Shown here: piece after piece, positions 1 through 5,144 of the stretch
How the letters are laid out: each line of letters begins with the position of its first letter
Position numbering within the stretch: position 1 is the stretch's first letter
From: UBA1672 sp023140905
GTDB lineage: Bacteria; Pseudomonadota; Alphaproteobacteria; Micavibrionales; Micavibrionaceae
Assembly: GCA_030636745.1 (NCBI GenBank)
Contig: DAOVWH010000090.1
Location: 1 to 6,972, forward strand
DNA: 6,972 bases
Direction of reading: 5' to 3'
Translations under genes and position numbers: made by a program
Notes under the pieces: generated by a model
The model's input: the letters and a program-made list of their open reading frames with translations, nothing else
What the model was told of the DNA's origin: nothing
The model's database searches: none

Positions 1-115
1 CATCACTAAAATACTTCGTGATCGCCGCTGTCAGCGTAGTCTTACCATGGTCAACATGACCAATTGTTCCAATGTTACAATGCGGCTTATTCCGCTCAAA
101 TTTCTCTTTAGACAT
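1..115 (-). CDS. tuf: Elongation factor Tu, N-terminal fragment (cut by window edge)
   Basis: The minus strand from 115 down encodes the first 38 residues of EF-Tu, the GTPase that delivers aminoacyl-tRNA to the ribosome in the cytoplasm. It begins MSKEKFERNKPHCNIGTIG and continues into the P-loop (G1) GHVDHGKT, followed by TLTAAITKYFSD. Identity is certain because this N-terminus is among the most conserved in bacteria; the rest of the gene (about 395 codons in the family) lies left of the window. The ATG at 115-113 is preceded, 8 nt away, by a good Shine-Dalgarno sequence. A tRNA-Gly gene lies upstream on the same strand, and a promoter candidate sits between the two. The AAITKYF segment is typical of Alphaproteobacteria. 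Confidence 0.97.
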   Translation of the reverse strand, partial: MSKEKFERNKPHCNIGTIGHVDHGKTTLTAAITKYFSD

Positions 116-123
116 AATTTTCG

Positions 124-131
124 TCCTTTCC
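124..131 (-). promoter_or_regulatory. Shine-Dalgarno sequence of tuf
   Basis: On the minus strand this reads GGAAAGGA, with 8 nt between AAAGGA and the tuf ATG at 115. It fixes the tuf start. Confidence 0.75.
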
Positions 132-197
132 TTTTAAATCTTTGCCCTGCCGCACAGATTTATAACATCTCGATCAGGCACAAAAAACCTTTGTTCT

Positions 198-226
198 GGT
201 GTAGAAAAACCGCACATAAATGTCAA
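198..226 (-). promoter_or_regulatory. Candidate sigma-70 promoter of tuf
   Basis: On the minus strand a perfect -35 hexamer TTGACA (226-221) is followed after 17 nt by TACACC (203-198), a poor match to the -10 consensus (3 of 6). Transcription would start near 191, giving a tuf leader of about 75 nt. The perfect -35 and correct spacing between the tRNA gene and tuf suggest that tuf can be transcribed on its own, in addition to any read-through from the tRNA. Promoters with a strong -35 and weak -10 are common in Alphaproteobacteria. This is a pattern match only. Confidence 0.45.
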
Positions 227-287
227 TGGGTTTTTTACGGATTTCCCTGCCCATATAGCCTTTTGATATGAAATTATGTGTAAAGTC

Positions 288-361
288 TGGAGCGAGTGAC
301 CGGGATCGAACCGGCATATTCAGCTTGGAAGGCTGACGTTCTACCATTGAACTACACTCGC
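288..361 (-). tRNA. tRNA-Gly, anticodon UCC
   Basis: The minus strand folds into a complete 74-nt tRNA cloverleaf. The acceptor stem is GCGAGTG (361-355) with CACTCGC (298-292). The D arm is GTTC-AATGGTA-GAAC. The anticodon stem TCAGC/GCTGA encloses the loop CTTCCAA, with anticodon TCC at 329-327. The variable loop is ATAT, and the T arm is GCCGG-TTCGATC-CCGGT with one G-U pair. The discriminator base is U, and CCA is encoded in the gene (290-288). The arm sequences match bacterial tRNA-Gly(UCC), which reads GGA and GGG codons. It lies 172 bp upstream of tuf on the same strand, an arrangement seen in many bacteria where tRNA genes and tuf share a transcript. Confidence 0.97.
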
Positions 362-375
362 ATATCACAGCGATA

Positions 376-411
376 CCGATATGACCTATCTAGTTTTGAC
401 GCAAAAATCAA
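376..411 (-). promoter_or_regulatory. Possible promoter region of tRNA-Gly
   Basis: Two overlapping weak sigma-70-like pairs are visible on the minus strand just upstream of the tRNA. One is TTGCGT (404-399), 17 nt, TATCGG (381-376). The other is TTGATT (411-406), 17 nt, TAGGTC (388-383). Neither is convincing alone. The tRNA could also be transcribed from further upstream, because no clear terminator is seen between upp and the tRNA. Confidence 0.25.
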
Positions 412-490
412 GGGCTATCTCGCAATTTCACACGACTTTCGAATAAAATGATATTGTATATTTCAACTTAGTAAGGCATGAAAACAGATT

Positions 491-1123
491 TTATGTATTA
501 AAGATACGATCTCCAGCATCACCCAATCCCGGTACAATATAAGCATTCTCATTCAAATTCTCATCCAGAGCAGCTAGATGGATTTCAATGTCAGGATATT
601 GAGCGTGCAAAGCAGCAACCCCTTCAGGAGCACCGATAAGTCCGGCAAATTTTATTTTATCTATTCCCCATTCTGTAAGAGCTTCCGCCGCGGCCAATGC
701 AGATCCCCCTGTAGCCAGCATCGGATCTATAATATAAGCAACAGCAACTTTCTGCGTTTCTTCCAGTTTATTATAATACGACACGGGCTGATGCGTTTTT
801 TCATCGCGGTATATACCCAAATAAAGCGCCCGCGCTTCAGGCAGAAAATCCAGAAAAGGATCAACTAATCCAATACCGGCACGCAAAATAGGAACGACGC
901 CAACCTTCTCACAAACAACCTGCTCTGATGTTTGCGTCAAAGGCGTATGGCATATTTTTTCTTTTGTGTTTAAATCATTTGTAATTTGCAAAGCTAACAT
1001 ATGTCCAAGACGTCTAACCTGACATCTAAAATTTTCCGAGTTTGAGTCTTTATCGCGCAACTGATCGAGATACGTTCCTACAAGAGGATGGTCTAATACA
1101 AAAACATTATCATTATCCGGCAT
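491..1123 (-). CDS. upp: Uracil phosphoribosyltransferase
   Basis: This 210-residue cytoplasmic enzyme matches the usual Upp length (about 208-210). It makes UMP and pyrophosphate from uracil and PRPP in pyrimidine salvage. Family signatures are plain: VVPILRAGIGLVDP (residues 76-89), the PRPP-binding loop DPMLATGGSA (133-142), and the C-terminal uracil-binding segment IVPGLGDAGDRIF (196-208). The N-terminus has the family-typical DHPLV (11-15) and a region rich in basic residues near RRLG (37-40). Both PRPP loop and uracil site are intact, so the enzyme should be active. The ATG at 1123 has a strong Shine-Dalgarno (AAGGAGCT) 7 nt upstream. Divergent from the rhodanese gene, with 222 bp between them. 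No convincing terminator hairpin was seen below 491. Confidence 0.97.
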   Translation of the reverse strand: MPDNDNVFVLDHPLVGTYLDQLRDKDSNSENFRCQVRRLGHMLALQITNDLNTKEKICHTPLTQTSEQVVCEKVGVVPILRAGIGLVDPFLDFLPEARALYLGIYRDEKTHQPVSYYNKLEETQKVAVAYIIDPMLATGGSALAAAEALTEWGIDKIKFAGLIGAPEGVAALHAQYPDIEIHLAALDENLNENAYIVPGLGDAGDRIFNT

Positions 1124-1130
1124 AACAAAA

Positions 1131-1138
1131 AGCTCCTT
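1131..1138 (-). promoter_or_regulatory. Shine-Dalgarno sequence of upp
   Basis: On the minus strand this reads AAGGAGCT, 7 nt from the upp ATG. Its first two bases are also the edge of the tandem repeat that fills the leader upstream. Confidence 0.8.
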
Positions 1139-1185
1139 ATTCTTTCACATCTAGTTACATTATTCTTTCACATCTAGTTACATTA
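1137..1185. repeat. Perfect tandem duplication of a 23-bp unit in the upp leader
   Basis: Two identical 23-bp copies lie head to tail at 1137-1159 and 1160-1182, and three bases (TTA) of a third copy follow at 1183-1185. On the plus strand each copy starts TTATTCTTTCACATC and ends TAGTTACA. The repeat ends against the upp Shine-Dalgarno. Read in the upp direction, each copy contributes an ATGTGA and an ATGTAA, that is, start codons followed at once by a stop. It is either a recent slippage duplication or a doubled regulatory site; the sequence alone does not decide. The unit is not seen elsewhere in the window. Confidence 0.9.
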
Positions 1186-1204
1186 GATTTCCATATTTCA
1201 TAAC

Positions 1205-1217
1205 CATTTAAATTCTA
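1205..1217 (-). promoter_or_regulatory. Possible -10 element for upp
   Basis: TAGAAT on the minus strand (1217-1212) matches five of six positions of the -10 consensus. The region 16-18 nt upstream has no good -35. If used, transcription would start near 1205 and the leader of about 80 nt would contain the whole tandem repeat. Weak evidence. Confidence 0.22.
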
Positions 1218-1334
1218 CACAAGAAAATTAATAAAAACATGCTATTTTATAGTATCCATCTTTTCTAATATCTTATACACTTCCGTATGCAGTTATCATG
1301 ACTGTGTTAATAGCAACCTGAATTCAAATATTAA

Positions 1335-1341
1335 TGGAGTG
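1335..1341 (+). promoter_or_regulatory. Shine-Dalgarno sequence of the rhodanese gene
   Basis: TGGAGTG, with GGAG at 1336-1339 and 6 nt to the ATG at 1346. It supports the chosen start. Further upstream, TATCAT at 1294-1299 could be a -10, but no matching -35 is present. Confidence 0.6.
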
Positions 1342-1345
1342 AATT

Positions 1346-1786
1346 ATGAAAATTATTACACTAATCGCCGCCATTGCTGCAGGAGTATTTATTTGCTCTG
1401 GAGCTGTTATGGCCCAAGGTACCACGGAAGAAAAGCTTTCAGTAGAAACAGTTGAGGGCGCTAAAACCATTGTTACGGACAAGGCTTTTGACCTTTTTCA
1501 GAAGTCTGCAAATTTCCTAGATGTGCGTACTAAAGCTATGTACAATAAAACCCGTATACCCGGTTCTGTAAATCTTTTTTACAAGGATAAAGAAGTGTTT
1601 AACGAAGCGGCAGTTACTGCGGCTTTTACTGATAAGACAGTGCCTGTAATTGTATACTGCGGAGGGCTTTATTGTCCGTTAAGCGCACCAGCTGTAGAAG
1701 AGCTTATGGGCTGGGGATATGGCGAAGTATATTATTACCGCGAAGGTTTGCCTGCGTGGGAAAAAGACGGCTTGCCCATTGAATAA
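1346..1786 (+). CDS. Exported single-domain rhodanese-like protein
   Basis: This 146-residue protein has an N-terminal signal peptide (residues 1-23: K2, a hydrophobic core, and V-M-A before the predicted cut), so the mature part is probably periplasmic. The remainder is one rhodanese fold: FLDVRTKAMYNKTRIPGSVNL (57-77, split here by the conserved DVR at 59-61), the active-site loop after VIVYC with Cys105 as candidate catalytic residue, and the closing GLPAWEKDGLPI (134-145). Rhodaneses carry sulfur as a cysteine persulfide; the substrate is unknown here. The loop CGGLYCPLS has a second cysteine, Cys110, which may allow disulfide or persulfide chemistry but is not the classic rhodanese loop. 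Start: ATG at 1346 with TGGAGTG ending 5 nt upstream. A strong hairpin follows, so it is likely monocistronic. Confidence 0.88.
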   Translation: MKIITLIAAIAAGVFICSGAVMAQGTTEEKLSVETVEGAKTIVTDKAFDLFQKSANFLDVRTKAMYNKTRIPGSVNLFYKDKEVFNEAAVTAAFTDKTVPVIVYCGGLYCPLSAPAVEELMGWGYGEVYYYREGLPAWEKDGLPIE

Positions 1787-1790
1787 ATTT

Positions 1791-1847
1791 AAAGTATAAA
1801 GGCCGCGCTTTGTTTGCTTAATGCTTATTAAGCGCAGTCTTTACTTT
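1791..1847 (+). terminator. Long stem-loop after the rhodanese gene, probable terminator
   Basis: The arms 1791-1810 and 1830-1847 pair over 17 positions. The inner stem is GCGCTT (1805-1810) with AAGCGC (1830-1835). After one C-A mismatch come CG, GU, GC, three A-T and a T-A pair, then a two-base bulge (1795-1796), then AAAG with CTTT. The loop is 19 nt. The 3' arm and following bases are T-rich (TCTTTACTTTCTTTC) without a clean T run. A competing 7-bp hairpin, GCTTAAT (1816-1822) with ATTAAGC (1827-1833) around a GCTT loop, uses part of the same 3' arm, so the two folds exclude each other. It begins 4 nt after the rhodanese stop and ends 43 nt before the preferred chemoreceptor start. Confidence 0.55.
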
Positions 1848-1877
1848 CTTTCTGAGTAAAATAATTTAATAAAGATT

Positions 1878-1881
1878 AGGA
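1878..1881 (+). promoter_or_regulatory. Shine-Dalgarno that decides the chemoreceptor start
   Basis: AGGA at 1878-1881 touches the first in-frame ATG (1882) with no spacer, but lies 9 nt before the second in-frame ATG (1891). Ribosome geometry therefore favours 1891. There is no other purine-rich site suitable for 1882. Confidence 0.5.
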
Positions 1882-1890
1882 ATGTCACGA

Positions 1891-3828
1891 ATGTGGAATC
1901 GACTCAGTTTCGGGAAAAAGATTGCTGTGCCTATCGCGGCACTTTTTATTGTTCTTATTGTTTTATCAGCCGTTCACGGCCTAAATGCCATTGAAACCCG
2001 GTTTCACAATTATGCTGAACAACAAAAGAAAGCATCAGACAAATTTGTAACCATCGCTCTGGAGAAAAGTAAACTTTTACTGCAATCAGCCGTTAAAGAC
2101 AAAATTGGCACCGGACGTATAATCATTGCAGCCCTCGAAACCAATCCACCCGACGAAAACATTTACATTCGCACTTTTAATGGTTTTTTTGAAAAGTATG
2201 ATAGTCTCCTCTACCGGACTGCCTTTTGCAAAGAAGATGGTCGATTGATGGATGTTCAAACAACGGAAAGTCGTGCACGTCCAACAAACCGGTCATACTG
2301 CAAAAACCAGATATCAGAAAAAGAAATCTCTGAAGCATTAAAGGTACGTTCCGAACATAAGTCAATGCCTTATCTGCTCAGAGTTGATGATGAAATAGTG
2401 TTGTCCCGTTACATTCCTGTAACAAAATATGATATTAAAAAAAGAGGCAAAAGGCTAGTGTCCCTACTTCGCGTAGATATAGGGATGGATTTAATCAGTA
2501 AGGAACTGGGGCAATTAACCGGAGGAAAAACAGATGTTCATGCCGGAGAAACACCTACGGACTATAGCCTGAATATCGATGATAAGAGATTACGCCTTTA
2601 TGTTGACCTGACAAATACTCAGCAAGAAACACTAGGATATATTACCGTAGATATGGATATCTCGGATGAATATGACGCACAATATAAGCGAGCAATTACA
2701 GATATTATAATACAGACAATTGTGATGCTGGTAGCCTGGATGATTATTTATTTCTTGTGCAAATATATTGCCCTTCGTCCAACACTTGCGCTAACCGCTG
2801 TGATGAATTGTTTGTCCCGCGGCGAACTTGATACTGAAGTTCTGGAATTAGACCGTGAAGACGAAATTGGCGAAATGGCCAAAGCTATTCAAATTTTTAA
2901 AGATAACGCCATCGAAAAGAAACAACTCGAAGAACAACAACAAGAAACAGAAAAACAGACCGAAATAGAAAAACGCCAAGCTATGCTTGATTTGGCTGAT
3001 AGTTTTGATTCCCAAGTTGTTGGTTCAATAAACTCTTTAGCATCAGCGTCTACACAGCTTCAATCAACCGCTGAAAATATGCGCAGCATTGCCGATGAGA
3101 CGACACAATCCAGCGCAACTGTCGCAGCCTCCTCTGAGGAAGCCAGCACAAACGTTGGTACTGTAGCCTCTGCCATGGAAGAAATGTCTGCGACTTCTGA
3201 AGAAATTTCCTTGCAGATTGTAACGGCTAAAACAAAATCCAACGATACAGCCGACAATGCTGAAAATGCAAATCAGACTGTTAGTAATCTAAATAAACTG
3301 GTTGGAAATATTGGCGAAGTCGTTGAGGCCATTCAGGATATTGCTGAACAAACAAACCTTTTAGCTCTTAATGCAACAATTGAAGCAGCAAGAGCCGGCG
3401 ATGCAGGAAAAGGATTCGCCGTTGTTGCTGATGAAGTTAAGAAACTAGCGACAGAAACCGCTCATAAAACAGGCGAAATCAAAGATCGTATTGGCGCGAT
3501 ACAAGATGCAACACATAATTCCGTTCAGGCCATGGGAAGGATAATTAACAACATTTCAGAAATTGACGAGTCTGTCACTGGTGTTTCTGCTGCCGTTGAA
3601 GAACAGAACGCTACAACTTCTGAAATTGTACGTAGCTTGTCTGAAGCTTCACAAGGTGTACAACAAGTCTCTCAAATTATTGTTGAAGTTCAGGACGGAG
3701 CCAATAAAACCGGCTCATCAGCTAACGATGTTCTAATGGCCGCAAAAGAAGTGTCCAAAATATCAGAGAGCATCAATGACTCTGTTAATAAATTTCTTGA
3801 TGAAATAAGAACCAATAATTCTGAATAG
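1891..3828 (+). CDS. Methyl-accepting chemotaxis protein (two-TM chemoreceptor)
   Basis: From the ATG at 1891 this is 645 residues (648 if the ATG at 1882 is used). It is an inner-membrane chemoreceptor that would signal through CheW and CheA. Layout: TM1 about 10-31, a periplasmic sensor of about 235 residues, TM2 about 269-295, a HAMP domain about 295-347 (DEIGEMAKAIQIFKDN at 324-339), a charged Glu/Gln-rich coiled coil about 340-362, and the cytoplasmic signalling hairpin to the end. The hairpin tip contains DIAEQTNLLALNATIEAARA (483-502) and GKGFAVVADEV (506-516), so CheA/CheW contacts look intact. Glu/Gln-rich helices could hold methylation sites. It ends in RTNNSE without the NWETF-type CheR tether. 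The sensor fold is not recognised; it has two cysteines (113, 137) in its middle. Probably its own transcription unit, as it follows a hairpin. Confidence 0.93.
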   Translation: MWNRLSFGKKIAVPIAALFIVLIVLSAVHGLNAIETRFHNYAEQQKKASDKFVTIALEKSKLLLQSAVKDKIGTGRIIIAALETNPPDENIYIRTFNGFFEKYDSLLYRTAFCKEDGRLMDVQTTESRARPTNRSYCKNQISEKEISEALKVRSEHKSMPYLLRVDDEIVLSRYIPVTKYDIKKRGKRLVSLLRVDIGMDLISKELGQLTGGKTDVHAGETPTDYSLNIDDKRLRLYVDLTNTQQETLGYITVDMDISDEYDAQYKRAITDIIIQTIVMLVAWMIIYFLCKYIALRPTLALTAVMNCLSRGELDTEVLELDREDEIGEMAKAIQIFKDNAIEKKQLEEQQQETEKQTEIEKRQAMLDLADSFDSQVVGSINSLASASTQLQSTAENMRSIADETTQSSATVAASSEEASTNVGTVASAMEEMSATSEEISLQIVTAKTKSNDTADNAENANQTVSNLNKLVGNIGEVVEAIQDIAEQTNLLALNATIEAARAGDAGKGFAVVADEVKKLATETAHKTGEIKDRIGAIQDATHNSVQAMGRIINNISEIDESVTGVSAAVEEQNATTSEIVRSLSEASQGVQQVSQIIVEVQDGANKTGSSANDVLMAAKEVSKISESINDSVNKFLDEIRTNNSE

Positions 3829-4113
3829 TAGCGTTCAAGGCTAAATTATAATTTTTATCTATAACCGTCGAGTTATATAAATAGTTTAACTATGCCGTCG
3901 TTTACGTCAGGACAACCCTATCGTACGTAACAGTGTAAGTGCTTGGGAAGACGTATTTGGAAAAACATATATAGTGAATCACAAAAAAATTTTGTTTTCA
4001 GATATTTCTTACGCGATTACCCGGTCCATATATATTAGAACGCTTGCGCATTACAATAATGCAGGATATAAGGATTCCATATCAATTTATAACCAATATA
4101 GCGTAGTATAATT
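3829..4113. other. AT-rich intergenic gap before the pse cassette
   Basis: No recognised gene or RNA lies in these 285 bp. The gap holds several short AT-rich inverted repeats: TATAAC/GTTATA around CGTCGA (3860-3877), TTACGT (3902-3907) with ACGTAA (3925-3930), and ACAAAA/TTTTGT around AAA (3981-3995). None is GC-rich or followed by a T run that would make a good terminator. TATAAT occurs at 3847-3852 and again at 4107-4112, the latter too close to the pseB ATG to drive it. The stop-free frame 3890-4108 is listed separately. A promoter for pseBCF is expected here but I cannot place it. Confidence 0.5.
3890..4111 (+). other. Stop-free frame without ATG, possible gene remnant
   Basis: One plus-strand frame stays open for 73 codons from just after a TAA (3887-3889) to a TAA at 4109-4111, two bases before the pseB ATG. 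It contains no ATG; the first in-frame alternative start I see is GTG at 3974, which would give 45 residues ending IYNQYSVV, without a convincing Shine-Dalgarno. The reading (CRRLRQDNPIVRNSVSAWED and onward) resembles no family I can name. It could be the decayed 3' end of a gene once upstream of pseB, or chance in AT-rich DNA. I do not call it a gene. Confidence 0.2.
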
Positions 4114-5130
4114 ATGTTCGACTTTGTTCCCGACCAATTGGATTTGAGTAACAAAACTGTTTTAGTTACAGGTGGTACAGGCTCTTTTGGAAAACAGTTT
4201 ATTAGCACTGTTTTAAAGAAATACGACCCGCGCAAAATCATCGTTTATTCTCGTGATGAGCTGAAACAATATGAAATGTCACAGCTTTTTCCGATTAAGG
4301 ATTTCCCGGCTATCCGATATTTAATAGGAGATGTGCGCGACTATGACAGACTGACCATGGCTATGCGAGATGTAGATTACGTCATTCATGCTGCAGCATT
4401 AAAGCATGTCCCCGCAGCTGAATATAATCCCATGGAGTGCATTAAAACTAATGTGAATGGTGCAGAAAACCTGGTTAATGCAGCACTCGCATGCAAAGTG
4501 AAAAAAGTGATAGCTCTTTCTACGGATAAAGCTGCAAACCCCATCAATCTGTATGGTGCCAGCAAGCTTGCTTCAGACAAAATCTTTATTGCTGCAAATA
4601 ACATGAGCGGCTCCATCGGCACAAAATTTTCTGTCGTACGCTATGGTAATGTTTTAGGATCCCGTGGATCAGTTGTTCCTTTCTTCAAGAAATTAATCAA
4701 TGAAGGAGCAAAATCCCTACCGATTACAGATGAACGCATGACAAGATTCTGGATTACTCTTAATCAGGGCGTAAACTTTGTTTTGTCATCTCTGGAGATA
4801 ATGCGCGGAGGAGAAATCTTCGTCCCGCGCATACCATCCATGAAAATGACTGACATGGCTAAAGCGATGGCACCGGATCTTCCACATGACATTATAGGGA
4901 TCAGACCCGGTGAAAAAATCCACGAAATTATGATAACCTCTGATGATGGACGCAACACTATTGCTCTGAAAGACCGTTATGTAATAGAGCCTGTATTTGC
5001 TTTCTGGACCAGACAATCATACACGGATAATGGCGCGATTAATGTCCCTGAAGATTTCTCCTACAGTAGTGATAAAAACGATAAATGGATGATCGGTGAA
5101 GAATTAATCGCATTGCTAAAAAACACCTAA
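4114..5130 (+). CDS. pseB: UDP-N-acetylglucosamine 4,6-dehydratase (inverting)
   Basis: PseB catalyses the first step of pseudaminic acid synthesis: UDP-GlcNAc to UDP-2-acetamido-2,6-dideoxy-L-arabino-hexos-4-ulose, using bound NADP in the cytoplasm. The 338 residues fit the family (about 330-345). It is a short-chain dehydrogenase fold: dinucleotide loop TGGTGSFG (19-26), then YSRDELKQYEM (45-55), GDVRDYDRL (72-80), HAAALKHVP (92-100), catalytic STDK (136-139) and YxxxK at Tyr147/Lys151, and GGEIFVPRIPSMKM, typical of PseB. The aspartate-lysine pair after Thr137 marks the inverting PseB/FlaA1 type rather than ordinary sugar dehydratases. About ten extra residues precede the usual N-terminus. 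The ATG at 4114 lacks a visible Shine-Dalgarno. First gene of a cassette with pseC 14 bp downstream. Confidence 0.93.
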   Translation: MFDFVPDQLDLSNKTVLVTGGTGSFGKQFISTVLKKYDPRKIIVYSRDELKQYEMSQLFPIKDFPAIRYLIGDVRDYDRLTMAMRDVDYVIHAAALKHVPAAEYNPMECIKTNVNGAENLVNAALACKVKKVIALSTDKAANPINLYGASKLASDKIFIAANNMSGSIGTKFSVVRYGNVLGSRGSVVPFFKKLINEGAKSLPITDERMTRFWITLNQGVNFVLSSLEIMRGGEIFVPRIPSMKMTDMAKAMAPDLPHDIIGIRPGEKIHEIMITSDDGRNTIALKDRYVIEPVFAFWTRQSYTDNGAINVPEDFSYSSDKNDKWMIGEELIALLKNT

Positions 5131-5144
5131 CAAGAAACTACACA

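Noticed and set aside
47..271. Plus-strand open frame of 74 codons across tuf start and leader
   Set aside because: It is antisense to the EF-Tu start codon region and covers the tuf promoter; no protein-like features.
1346..1414. Rhodanese signal peptide as a lipoprotein signal
   Set aside because: Cys17 follows F-I, not a lipobox small residue (G/A/S), and a better signal peptidase I site (V-M-A) follows at residue 23.
3892..3930. Tiny ATG frame of 12 codons (MPSFTSGQPYRT) in the gap before pseB
   Set aside because: Too short, without a Shine-Dalgarno, and not distinguishable from chance.
3981..3995. ACAAAA-AAA-TTTTGT hairpin as a terminator of the chemoreceptor gene
   Set aside because: The stem is almost all A-T, lies over 150 bp after the stop codon and would be unstable.
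4107..4112. TATAAT as the pseB promoter -10
   Set aside because: It ends one base before the pseB ATG, so RNA started from it would lack the start codon; no -35 at the right spacing was evident.
4035..4241. Minus-strand open frame of 68 codons across the start of pseB
   Set aside because: Most of it is antisense to the conserved PseB dinucleotide-binding region, it has no ribosome site and it resembles no protein; treated as a shadow frame.
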